A stretch of 64,000 nucleotides of DNA from Chryseobacterium indologenes (GTDB lineage: Bacteria; Bacteroidota; Bacteroidia; Flavobacteriales; Weeksellaceae), in contig NZ_CP074372.1 in the NCBI RefSeq assembly GCF_018362995.1, positions 4,898,001 through 4,962,000 on the forward strand, in the 5' to 3' direction. The notes under the pieces were generated by a model, which saw only the letters and a list, made by a program, of their open reading frames with translations, had not been told where the DNA came from and did not search any database. The translations under genes were made by a program, and so were the position numbers. Of the stretch, positions 42,912-50,199 are shown piece after piece. Every line of letters begins with the position of its first letter. Position 1 is the stretch's first letter.

Positions 42912-43547
42912 ATGAAGAAATTACCCATCCTACTGATTTTTTTTATAGGCCTGTTGAACGCCCAGAAACTCACTTCCAATGAGATTTCAATTATTAATCA
43001 GGGAGATATAAATACAGCACTACCGATTTATCAGACAACAGATGCCAGCCAGCATAAAACATTGCTGAGCATTTCTTCAGAAGCAGATCCCCTTGATCCG
43101 AATACGGCTGTTCTGGTAAAAAGAATGAAGGAATCCCTTCTGTCAACAGATGGTGGAGTAGGAATTGCTGCTCCTCAGGTGGGAATCAACAGAAAGATCA
43201 TCTGGGTACAGCGTTTTGATAAAGAAGGAACTCCTCTGGAATATTTTATCAATCCTGTCATTGTATGGCATTCCGATCTGCAGAATCTTGGTCCTGAAGG
43301 AGACCTGTCTATTCCTGATTTCAGGGATCAGTTTTACAGAAGTAAGGTGATTCAACTGGAATATGTGGATTTGAAAGGACAGAAATATTCAGAAATTGTA
43401 GAAGGTTTCACAGCCGTAATTTTCCAGCATGAAATTGACCATCTTTTCGGCATTCTTATCTCTGATAAAAAAGAAAAAGAGAAAAACGATTCTTATAAAA
43501 AAGTAGATGCCTATCAGAAAAGTGATTTGATGAAAGACAGGAGATAA
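42912..43547 (+). CDS. Exported peptide-deformylase-like protein
   Basis: A 211-residue protein with peptide-deformylase motifs: GVGIAAPQVG (82-91), EGDLS (129-133) and HEIDH (173-177). It has a cleavable signal peptide (LLIFFIGLLNAQ, cut near 18), unlike housekeeping deformylases, so it works outside the cytoplasm. The second motif normally reads EGCLS, with Cys as a metal ligand; here Asp131 replaces it. Both HEXXH histidines and the Glu are kept, so a metal site of altered chemistry (2 His + Asp, as in many hydrolases) is possible. The C-terminal 30 residues are Lys-rich. Function as an N-formyl-peptide hydrolase or an ordinary peptidase is untested. Confidence 0.85.
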   Translation: MKKLPILLIFFIGLLNAQKLTSNEISIINQGDINTALPIYQTTDASQHKTLLSISSEADPLDPNTAVLVKRMKESLLSTDGGVGIAAPQVGINRKIIWVQRFDKEGTPLEYFINPVIVWHSDLQNLGPEGDLSIPDFRDQFYRSKVIQLEYVDLKGQKYSEIVEGFTAVIFQHEIDHLFGILISDKKEKEKNDSYKKVDAYQKSDLMKDRR

Positions 43548-43554
43548 GGATGAG

Positions 43555-43587
43555 TTATAAATTATAAATTATAAATGATGAATGATG
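43555..43587 (+). repeat. Short heptamer array TTATAAA x3 plus two diverged units
   Basis: Three exact copies of TTATAAA (43555-43575) are followed by TGATGAA and TGATG. It lies right after the deformylase-like stop codon. Confidence 0.75.
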
Positions 43588-43602
43588 TCAAACTTCTGTT
43601 TT

Positions 43603-44037
43603 CTATCGATATTTTAAAATAAAATCTTCTCCATCTTCATAATCTGCGGGATCAACGTGTGAAATCACTCCAATATCAGATTGTAAATTACTTTTTAGCT
43701 GTTCAAAATACATTTTTTCAGTTTCCTTGGTGCCATTGAAGGTCAGACTCATAATAAGTTTGTCGTCATCAGTAATGTCTGCACCTACCATGATTTTGTT
43801 GGGGTTATCATGATATTTATTCCAATAAAAAGTCTGGGTGATGGATGGTGTTTTAATGAAATAACCAATCATTTCATCTTCTGTTTTGAAAATGTAATTT
43901 TTGTCATGTCTTGGATAGGTATAATCCAGATTTAATTTTTTGTAGCCCGGAAGAAATGTATTTAATACTAAATTAATTGTCTTCCTTGATTTTTGCCCCG
44001 CATACACCTGACAAACAATATCTATAATGATGTCCAT
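43603..44037 (-). CDS. Hypothetical protein
   Basis: A 144-residue protein without signal peptide or membrane segment. Composition is mixed with many Tyr, Asp and Lys; notable segments are DYTYPRHDKNYIFKTEDEM and the acidic end HVDPADYEDGEDFILKYR. I do not recognise a family. It stands alone, convergent with the deformylase-like gene. Small size and isolation are compatible with an immunity or accessory protein, but nothing in the sequence shows it. Confidence 0.6.
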   Translation of the reverse strand: MDIIIDIVCQVYAGQKSRKTINLVLNTFLPGYKKLNLDYTYPRHDKNYIFKTEDEMIGYFIKTPSITQTFYWNKYHDNPNKIMVGADITDDDKLIMSLTFNGTKETEKMYFEQLKSNLQSDIGVISHVDPADYEDGEDFILKYR

Positions 44038-44145
44038 TAAACAAAATTACTTTATTCTAAGAGAATAAGTAGCAAAGTTAATATTTTAAAATATCTTCAA
44101 TCATCTGTGTTCATCTGCGAAATTTGTGGTTAAAAATAAAATAAA

Positions 44146-44175
44146 AGGAGCTGTTTCCATGGAAACAGCTCCTTT
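44146..44175. terminator. Perfect 30-bp palindrome terminator after ohr
   Basis: AAGGAGCTGTTTCCA and its exact inverse form an uninterrupted 15-bp arm palindrome. A-rich and T-rich sequence on the left side gives a T-run on the minus strand, ending the ohr transcript. Confidence 0.8.
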
Positions 44176-44203
44176 CGTTATAACTATGCTTAAAAAAATT
44201 GGA

Positions 44204-44629
44204 TTAATCGTTGTTGGTTACTGATAATTTTACCTCCATATTATTTCTGGTTGCATTAGAATAAGGGCAGATTTGGTGTGCCTTTTCTGTCAGAGCCTGT
44301 GCTTCCTCAATAGAAACTCCAGGAATGTTGACATCAAGTTCTGCTGCCAGTCCGAAACCTCCATTTTCAAGTTGGCCAATGCTCACTTGTGCAGTAACAG
44401 TCGTTTCTCCGGTTTTTACTTTAGACAGACTGATTACTCTGTTCAATGCGCTGTCGAAACATGCAGAATATCCGGCTGCAAAAAGCATTTCAGGGTTTGC
44501 AAAATCTTCATTGGCTCCTCCTAATGCTTTCGGCATTCTTACATCAAGATCCAATACTCCGTTTTCACTTTTTACATGTCCGTTTCTGCCTCCCTGAGCA
44601 GTTACTTTGGTCGTATATAATGTTTTCAT
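44204..44629 (-). CDS. ohr: Organic hydroperoxide resistance protein Ohr
   Basis: A 141-residue OsmC-superfamily thiol peroxidase reducing organic and fatty-acid hydroperoxides, and peroxynitrite, with lipoylated partners. The peroxidatic Cys57 is in AAGYSACFDSA and the resolving Cys121 in HQICPYSNATR; Arg31 in DVRMP can be the catalytic Arg. Its start overlaps the ohrR stop by 4 nt (ATGA). Last gene of the operon, followed by a palindromic terminator. Confidence 0.95.
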   Translation of the reverse strand: MKTLYTTKVTAQGGRNGHVKSENGVLDLDVRMPKALGGANEDFANPEMLFAAGYSACFDSALNRVISLSKVKTGETTVTAQVSIGQLENGGFGLAAELDVNIPGVSIEEAQALTEKAHQICPYSNATRNNMEVKLSVTNND

Positions 44630-45063
44630 TTATTTTCTATTTTGTTTAATATTTTTAGAACTGTGTCTTTAAGATGCAGCAATTCTTCCGGCTGTATACC
44701 CAGTCTTTCCTGAATTTTTCCCGGAATTTCACATGCCTTTTTCTGAAGCTGTTTTCCGGCTTCGTCTAAAAATACTTCAACCACTCTTTCGTCTTCTTTT
44801 TTCCTTTTTCTGATGATAAATCCTTTGGCCTCCAGTCTTTTAAGAAGAGGTGTCAGAGTACCGCTGTCCAGGAACAGCTTTTCTCCGATGTGGGTTACGG
44901 TAAGTCCGTCACCTTCCCATAATACCATCATAACAAGGTACTGCGGATACGTTATGTCCAGCTCATCGAGGAAAGGACGGTAAAGTCCTGTGATCTCTTT
45001 GGCAATAACATACAGCGGGAAGCAAATCTGGTTTTCTAGTTTGGGGGTTTTCGGATTTTCCAT
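44626..45063 (-). CDS. ohrR: MarR-family organic peroxide sensor OhrR
   Basis: A 145-residue MarR winged-helix repressor. The conserved sensing Cys is Cys14 in NQICFPLY, and the DNA-reading helix is [18 protein letters not shown] with the wing [12 protein letters not shown]. One-Cys or two-Cys type cannot be decided with certainty, but a further Cys (KKACEIPG) lies near residue 110, close to where two-Cys OhrR proteins have theirs. It sits between the nitroreductase and ohr and probably represses the whole operon through the CAATTTAATTG sites at 45817-45844. Confidence 0.93.
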   Translation of the reverse strand: MENPKTPKLENQICFPLYVIAKEITGLYRPFLDELDITYPQYLVMMVLWEGDGLTVTHIGEKLFLDSGTLTPLLKRLEAKGFIIRKRKKEDERVVEVFLDEAGKQLQKKACEIPGKIQERLGIQPEELLHLKDTVLKILNKIENK

Positions 45064-45094
45064 AAGTTTGAGTACGAAAGATTCGATGAAGGTA

Positions 45095-45727
45095 TTACTT
45101 TTTTATGATAAATTCATCCATTGGAATTCTGACTTTTTTCATAGAAGACAGCCAGTCATTGGCTTCGTCACGGTATCCAAGATATAAAAGGCTTACACTT
45201 TTTAATCCTAATTCTTTTAATCCCAATACTTCATCTACCACTTCATTACTGAATCCTTCTGCCGGAGTACTGTCAATTTTAAGTTCAGCAGCCTGAGCCA
45301 GGGCAATTCCTAATGCAATATATGTCTGGCGGGCCGTGTGTGCAAAATGCTCTTCAGGAGTCTGTGCCCCATATATTTCTTTAATTTTATCGGTATAGCT
45401 TCCGAAACGGCCTCTTGGAAGGTCTCTTACATCGGTATGATAATCGTAAACTTTGTCAATTTTTTCATTAGAATAGCTGTCCCATGCTGCAAAGACCAAA
45501 ACGTGAGAAGAATCTCTCATTACTTCAGGGTTTAAAGCACCTGCTACCATTTTTTCTTTCAGTTCCTGATTTTCTACCACGATGATTCGGAATGGTTGTA
45601 ATCCCGATGAAGTAGGAGCCAGTCTTGCTGATTCTAAAATAGTATTAAGATCTTCCTGTGAAATTTTTTTGTTCGGGTCATAAGCTTTTACAGCGTGTCT
45701 CCAGTTTAGGTTTTCTATTAATGACAT
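45095..45727 (-). CDS. Nitroreductase-family NAD(P)H-dependent flavin oxidoreductase
   Basis: A 210-residue NfsB-type FMN enzyme: NWRHAVKAYDPNKKIS at the N-terminus, ARLAPTSSGLQPFRIIVV (FMN contacts) and, near the C-terminus, VSLLYLGYRDEANDW. Such enzymes reduce quinones, nitroaromatics and some aldehydes. It is the first gene of an operon with ohrR and ohr (31 nt gap) and is preceded by OhrR-like operators, so it is probably induced by organic peroxides. Confidence 0.92.
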   Translation of the reverse strand: MSLIENLNWRHAVKAYDPNKKISQEDLNTILESARLAPTSSGLQPFRIIVVENQELKEKMVAGALNPEVMRDSSHVLVFAAWDSYSNEKIDKVYDYHTDVRDLPRGRFGSYTDKIKEIYGAQTPEEHFAHTARQTYIALGIALAQAAELKIDSTPAEGFSNEVVDEVLGLKELGLKSVSLLYLGYRDEANDWLSSMKKVRIPMDEFIIKK

Positions 45728-45805
45728 TTTTTTCTTTTGTTTTAAATTAAACTACTTGGTGGTTGTTGAACTTCCTGTTTTTTTAATTGAAGTAAAACAA
45801 CAGTA

Positions 45806-45844
45806 CAAATATATAAACAATTTAATTGTGTGCAATTTAATTTT
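45806..45844 (-). promoter_or_regulatory. OhrR-like operator and promoter of the nitroreductase-ohrR-ohr operon
   Basis: ACAATTTAATTGT (45817-45829) is a palindrome, followed in phase by a second half-degenerate copy GCAATTTAATTTT (45832-45844). This is very like the known OhrR box. On the minus strand a -7 box TATATTTG (plus 45806-45813) and a TTG 19 nt upstream complete the promoter; the operator covers the -33 region. Confidence 0.72.
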
Positions 45845-45985
45845 GAAAGATTTTATTGATGACGATTATTGATGAATTAAAATAAATAATAATACAGTTT
45901 GCTCTTAACTCATTTTTCGTATGATTCGGATTTTTTAATACCTTCTCTATTCCAATCTTTGCAGGAGAATTTTAAACTAAAAACA

Positions 45986-46738
45986 ATGCAGAGATTTAAA
46001 AACAAAACCGCGTTAATTACCGGAGGAACAAATGGAATGGGTCTGGCTACCGCTCGGAAATTCATTGAAGAAGGAGGAACAGTCATTATTACAGGAAGAA
46101 GTGAAGATACTGTGAATATGGCTCTGGAAAAACTTGGAGAAAAGGCTTTTGGAATTGTATCCGATGCCGGAAATATAAAAGATCTGATGAACCTTCAGCA
46201 GGAAGTCAGAAAATATACAGAACAGATTGATCTGGTCTTTGCCAATGCGGGATACGGAAGATTTGCTCCTGTAGAATATGTGGATGAAAACCAATTTGAC
46301 GAACTTTTTAATCTTCTGGTAAAAGGTCCTTTTTTTACAGTGCAGCAAATATTACCATTGATGAATAGCGGAAGCTCCGTTATTTTTAATACTTCCGTGG
46401 CGACGGATATTGCGATGCATAACTTTTCCGTGTATTCTGCTGCTAAATCTGCTGTGCAGTCTTTCATTAAAACCTTTGCGGTAGAGCTTACAGAACGCGG
46501 GATCCGTGTCAACGGGGTGAGTCCCGGACATATTAAGACCAATATTTTTAATAATACAGGCTTAACCGGAGAGCAGATTGAAAATGCCATTGAGGATATT
46601 ATTCCTACCATACCTTTTAAAAGACAGGGGGAACCGTCAGAAATAGCCAATGTAGTTCTGTTTCTTGCATCAGAAGAAGCCTCTTATATCCATGGGGCTG
46701 AAGTAAAAGTAGATGCCGGGATTTCTGTGATCAGATAA
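45986..46738 (+). CDS. Short-chain dehydrogenase/reductase (SDR)
   Basis: A 250-residue classical SDR: cofactor loop TGGTNGMG, NAG in FANAGYG, catalytic Ser in FNTSVAT and YSAAK (Tyr/Lys), and the C-terminal EASYIHGAEVKVDAG. The frame is open upstream from 45899, but homologues begin at MQRFKNKTALITGG. It is divergent from the peroxide operon and may share its control region (OhrR sites end 141 nt upstream). Substrate unknown. Confidence 0.9.
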   Translation: MQRFKNKTALITGGTNGMGLATARKFIEEGGTVIITGRSEDTVNMALEKLGEKAFGIVSDAGNIKDLMNLQQEVRKYTEQIDLVFANAGYGRFAPVEYVDENQFDELFNLLVKGPFFTVQQILPLMNSGSSVIFNTSVATDIAMHNFSVYSAAKSAVQSFIKTFAVELTERGIRVNGVSPGHIKTNIFNNTGLTGEQIENAIEDIIPTIPFKRQGEPSEIANVVLFLASEEASYIHGAEVKVDAGISVIR

Positions 46739-46766
46739 TGGCAGAATATTTCAGAGCAATTAAAGA

Positions 46767-47078
46767 TTATTTGATCTCTTTAATTTCCTTGATGATATTG
46801 GTTTTATTTTCAATACCAATATTATAGGTCTTACTTTTCTTAAGGCTCTGGGTTGCCTTTTCCATCAGAGTTTTGTACTCCGGTGATTTTTTTGAAATAT
46901 AAAAAACCTGAGCACTGATTCCAATGGCAACACGTACTACTTCATTGGGTTTATCCGGATCTTCGGTGATATCTGAAATAGTAGCATTATTATACCAGGT
47001 TAAGTTCTGTGAACTGGAATTACCGGAACAGGATGTAATCATAATAAAAAGTAATAATAGATAGGACCAGGCTTTCAT
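46767..47078 (-). CDS. Small lipoprotein resembling the protein-glutaminase pro-region
   Basis: A 103-residue lipoprotein (LLLLFIMITSC, Cys17). The rest, especially VVRVAIGISAQVFYISKKSPEYKTLMEKA (part) and NIGIENKTNIIKEI, lines up by eye with the pro-region of the protein-glutaminase encoded directly upstream (FKISFMVTAQPYYIRDT and VQIFLKANTSEIAKV). That pro-region keeps the enzyme inactive until removed. A membrane-tethered copy could act as an inhibitor protecting cell proteins from deamidation; this is inference from resemblance and position. It lies beyond the hairpin at 47101-47133, so its expression may be lower or separate. Confidence 0.72.
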   Translation of the reverse strand: MKAWSYLLLLFIMITSCSGNSSSQNLTWYNNATISDITEDPDKPNEVVRVAIGISAQVFYISKKSPEYKTLMEKATQSLKKSKTYNIGIENKTNIIKEIKEIK

Positions 47079-47100
47079 AGCAAAAAGTATTAAGTAAAAA

Positions 47101-47133
47101 GCTCCTGCAATGTATCAAAATAAATGCAGGAGC
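47101..47133 (-). terminator. Hairpin between protein-glutaminase and the small lipoprotein
   Basis: GCTCCTGCA and TGCAGGAGC pair around a 15-nt loop; on the minus strand the stem ends in TTTTTA. It can end or attenuate the protein-glutaminase transcript before the lipoprotein gene. Confidence 0.75.
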
Positions 47134-47147
47134 TCTATATAAATTAG

Positions 47148-48107
47148 TTAAAATCCACAGCTTCCTACGCTAGGTGCAGGAGAAGGAGAACATCCTGAAA
47201 GGGATGAGAAGATATTCAATACACAATTGGTATTTACATAGTTGTTATCATACAGTAAAGAACCTGATGGACTTCTGTAGTACACGTTTCCTGCTGTATT
47301 GGCAAAAGAGGATACAGACGCAGATCCACAGCTTGTGTTCGTACATGCCGCTCTCCATGCAGCATCAGTTACAGGTCCGCTGGAGAATAATGATGGATCA
47401 ATGATTCTTTTCTCAACAATTCCGGAAGCATTTTTAAAGCTTACCAATATTGCTACGTGATATACCCATGATACGCAGCATGTTCCTGTAGAAGCTCTCA
47501 GGTTACCGTACACGAATTGCTTTTCACAGTCGTATCCTGCATTCAATAGTATTTGTCTCATTTTGTGGGCTCTTGCATAGCATCCATCAACAGGATATCT
47601 GAAGGTGATGCATGGAGAAGAAGCTGTAGAAGTTCCGCAGGCCTGATTTTTTATCTGAGCAAACAGACTGTTTAAAGTGGCAAGGTCAGGAATAACGCTT
47701 ACTGCTTTTCTGCTCTCTTCTTTTACTTCTTTAGTAAAGATAGATTTGAAATAACGGATATCTTCAGCGGTAGCTTTGTCTACTTTTGCGATTTCGCTGG
47801 TATTGGCTTTAAGGAAAATCTGAACAGGAGTTTCGTTTTCAACAGCCTGTCTGATTATGGAAATATAACCTGCATTTTCTTTAGTGTCCCTGATGTAATA
47901 GGGTTGAGCAGTAACCATAAATGAGATTTTAAATTTCCCATCTTCTTTTTCAATCCCTACCGGGACAGTTTTGCCGAAATCTTTCATTGCAATTTCGTTT
48001 GACTCTTTGGCAACAAGATTAGGATCCTGGTTGGCAGCTGAATCTGAGCAGGCATTAAATGACAGTACCGACACAAATACCATCATGGATAACAGAAATT
48101 TTTTCAT
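47148..48107 (-). CDS. Protein-glutaminase precursor (protein-glutamine glutaminase, EC 3.5.1.44)
   Basis: This 319-residue pre-pro-enzyme deamidates glutamine side chains in intact proteins. It is strongly like the Chryseobacterium proteolyticum enzyme as I remember it. A signal with a possible lipobox (LSFNAC, Cys20) precedes a pro-region to about 134; the mature part begins AVSVIPDLATLN and has 185 residues. The Cys-His-Asp triad is Cys176 (VDGCYARAH), His217 (VYHVAI) and Asp237 (RIIDPS), i.e. mature 42, 83, 103, matching the known enzyme. Many Cys residues suggest disulfides, consistent with an extracellular protein. The frame is open to 48164, but the signal starts at 48107. Confidence 0.95.
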   Translation of the reverse strand: MKKFLLSMMVFVSVLSFNACSDSAANQDPNLVAKESNEIAMKDFGKTVPVGIEKEDGKFKISFMVTAQPYYIRDTKENAGYISIIRQAVENETPVQIFLKANTSEIAKVDKATAEDIRYFKSIFTKEVKEESRKAVSVIPDLATLNSLFAQIKNQACGTSTASSPCITFRYPVDGCYARAHKMRQILLNAGYDCEKQFVYGNLRASTGTCCVSWVYHVAILVSFKNASGIVEKRIIDPSLFSSGPVTDAAWRAACTNTSCGSASVSSFANTAGNVYYRSPSGSLLYDNNYVNTNCVLNIFSSLSGCSPSPAPSVGSCGF

Positions 48108-48135
48108 AGTTTTTATATTTTGGTGGTTAATTTTC

Positions 48136-48165
48136 AGTGAACATTTTAATTTGTAATAGTTCACT
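48136..48165 (-). promoter_or_regulatory. Inverted repeat upstream of protein-glutaminase
   Basis: AGTGAAC and GTTCACT, exact inverses with a 16-nt gap, end 28 nt before the protein-glutaminase start. It may be an operator or a 5'-leader hairpin. No TAnnTTTG box is evident nearby. Confidence 0.45.
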
Positions 48166-48171
48166 TATTCG

Positions 48172-48350
48172 TGATATTAAAAGTAATAAAATTTAAAATA
48201 TATGCAAGATTTTTTTTCAATAAAATAAATTATTCTTTCATTTTATTGATTTTATGATATTTAAAATGGTGAAAAACTAATGATTATAGTGGTGGATTTA
48301 AAGAAAATAAGTTTTTTTTAAATTATGAGTTTTTTGGTTTTCATGGGTTA
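48172..48350. other. AT-rich spacer without identifiable gene
   Basis: Very AT-rich, with long A and T runs and stops in all frames. I see nothing beyond possible upstream promoter DNA of the protein-glutaminase gene. The whole gap between genes runs from 48108 to 48602 and also contains the REP-like element and the lipB terminator listed separately. Confidence 0.5.
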
Positions 48351-48417
48351 GATTCCTACGGAATGGACAAACTGTGGGGTAAAACCTCGATTCCAATTGT
48401 GTCATTCCGTAGGAATC
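48351..48417. repeat. REP-like inverted repeat, arms facing inward
   Basis: GATTCCTACGGAAT (48351-48364) and ATTCCGTAGGAATC (48404-48417) are exact inverses, with GGAC/GTC inside. The same 13-mer core forms the element at 16172-16284, in the opposite order. Confidence 0.75.
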
Positions 48418-48550
48418 TGGCCAATTTCACAAATCAGCACTATTTTTCAACATCTATAAGGTTTTGAAAACCTTTGATTTCCAAATTATGAAACGGTTTA
48501 GATTCTATGGGATTTAAATGTTCTGATAATTATGATACTATTTAAACTAA

Positions 48551-48581
48551 AAACCCAGTTTCAATTATTGAAACTGGGTTT
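48551..48581. terminator. Terminator after lipB
   Basis: AAACCCAGTTTCAAT and TTGAAACTGGGTTT form a stem of about 14 bp with a 3-nt loop, flanked by A and T runs. Confidence 0.82.
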
Positions 48582-48602
48582 ATTATATTTTAAGTCAATT
48601 GA

Positions 48603-49331
48603 CTATTTGTAAATGAGTTCTGCCTGGAAAACGTCTGCAAAATGTTTTCTGATCTTTGCTTTCAGTTCTTCCATTTCTTCCGGAGTAAGCTCTCTTTCAA
48701 GTTCTCTTTTCAGAGAAGTCACCTGCTTATCTTTGATACCACATGGAATGATGTATTCAAAATAACGCATATCCGTATTTACATTCAATGCGAAACCATG
48801 AAGAGTTACCCATCTTGAAGCTTTTACACCCATCGCACACATTTTTCTGGCATAAGGTTTCCCTACATCCAGCCATACTCCTGTTTCTCCCGGAGAGCGC
48901 TCACCTTTAATGCCGTATTCTGCAATCGTTCTGATGATTACTTCTTCCAGATTTCTCATGTATAAATGAATGTCTGTAAAAAAGTTCTCAAGATCCAGGA
49001 TAGGATAGCCTACAACCTGTCCGTAACCGTGATAAGTAATATCTCCGCCACGGTTTACCTTTACGAAAGTGGCATCAATCTCTTTCAGTTTATCAAAGCC
49101 GGCAAGCATATTTTCTTCGTGTCCGCTTTTTCCTAAAGTATACACATGAGGATGCTCTACAAAAAGAAGGTGGTTGGGAGTGGTTGTATGCTGTTCTGCA
49201 GGAAGATCTCTGTTTTTTATCTTGGTATCAATGATATTTTTCATCAGCTGCTCCTGATAATCCCAGGCTGGCTGATATTCTTTGACCCCTAAATCTTCAA
49301 ATTCTACTGATTTATTTTGATTTGTATTCAT
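48603..49331 (-). CDS. lipB: Octanoyl-[acyl-carrier-protein]:protein N-octanoyltransferase LipB
   Basis: A 242-residue enzyme moving octanoyl from ACP to lipoyl domains, the first step of lipoate synthesis. Motifs: RGGDITYHGYGQVVGYPI, GVWLDVGKPYARKMCAMGVK (part; catalytic Lys), LHGFALNVNTDMRYF and the catalytic Cys in IIPCGIKDKQVTSL. It is 31 nt downstream of trpA on the same strand, so it may be read with the trp operon, then ends at a clear terminator. The N-terminal 20 or so residues (MNTNQNKSVEFEDLG) are usual for flavobacterial LipB. Confidence 0.95.
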   Translation of the reverse strand: MNTNQNKSVEFEDLGVKEYQPAWDYQEQLMKNIIDTKIKNRDLPAEQHTTTPNHLLFVEHPHVYTLGKSGHEENMLAGFDKLKEIDATFVKVNRGGDITYHGYGQVVGYPILDLENFFTDIHLYMRNLEEVIIRTIAEYGIKGERSPGETGVWLDVGKPYARKMCAMGVKASRWVTLHGFALNVNTDMRYFEYIIPCGIKDKQVTSLKRELERELTPEEMEELKAKIRKHFADVFQAELIYK

Positions 49332-49362
49332 TTCAATTTTTGATATACAAATTTAGTGAATT

Positions 49363-50097
49363 TTACCCTTTTATGGAATGGATAAAATCTATGGCACTTT
49401 TCTTCCAGTCTCTATCCTGAAGCAGAATATTCACAAAGGCTGTTCCTATGATACCGCCATCCGCTTTTTCCGTTACATTTTCAAAATCCTCTTTCGATTT
49501 AATTCCAAATCCGATCATCACAGGATTTTTGAGTGGGAGGGAAGCTACCCTGGAAAGGTAGTTTTCATTTTTTAAAACCGCATTTTCATTACCCGTTGTA
49601 GAGGAAGAGCTTACTGCATACAGAAAACCTGAACTTAGAGAATCAAGATACATCATTCTTTCATCAGAGGTTTCCGGAGTCACCAGAAAAGTAAAGTTAA
49701 GATTGTACTGCTTTAAAACAGACTGATAATTTTTCTCAAACTCAATAGGAGGAAGATCCGGAAGAATCAACCCTGAAACACCGCTTTCCGAACATGCTGC
49801 ACAGAATCTCTCAAATCCAAAACTCAAAACAGGATTGATATAACCCATAAGGATAATGGGAATTCTGATTTCGTCTTTGATGGCTTTTAACTGAGATAGT
49901 AACTTTTCAATCGTCATTCCGTTTTGTAAAGCCAGTTCATGAGCCTTCTGAATCACCGGTCCGTCCGCCACAGGATCAGAATAAGGCATTCCGATCTCGA
50001 TCATATCTGCTCCGGAATCCTGAATCAGTTTTATAATATCAGCAGTATCTTCCAGTTGTGGAATTCCTGCGGTGAAGTATATATTTAGTTTTTTCAT
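49363..50097 (-). CDS. trpA: Tryptophan synthase alpha chain
   Basis: A 244-residue TIM barrel releasing indole from indole-3-glycerol phosphate. Catalytic Glu and Asp are in ADMIEIGMPYSDPVADGPVIQ (part), with GLILPDLPP and VMIGFGIKSKED for phosphate binding. Two ATGs are possible (50106 and 50097); MKKLNIYFTAGIP at 50097 is the usual start. It is the last trp gene, 93-103 nt after trpB. Confidence 0.95.
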   Translation of the reverse strand: MKKLNIYFTAGIPQLEDTADIIKLIQDSGADMIEIGMPYSDPVADGPVIQKAHELALQNGMTIEKLLSQLKAIKDEIRIPIILMGYINPVLSFGFERFCAACSESGVSGLILPDLPPIEFEKNYQSVLKQYNLNFTFLVTPETSDERMMYLDSLSSGFLYAVSSSSTTGNENAVLKNENYLSRVASLPLKNPVMIGFGIKSKEDFENVTEKADGGIIGTAFVNILLQDRDWKKSAIDFIHSIKG

Positions 50098-50199
50098 TTC
50101 TTTCATTTCTTTCTTTTTTGTATTGATGTATTGGTGTAAAATGTATTTATGACCAGGTTTTATCTGTTAACATCATTTTACGTGAATACTTTTTACATT

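Noticed and set aside
46195..46650. 151-codon minus-strand frame inside the SDR gene
   Set aside because: Antisense to a protein with all SDR motifs intact.
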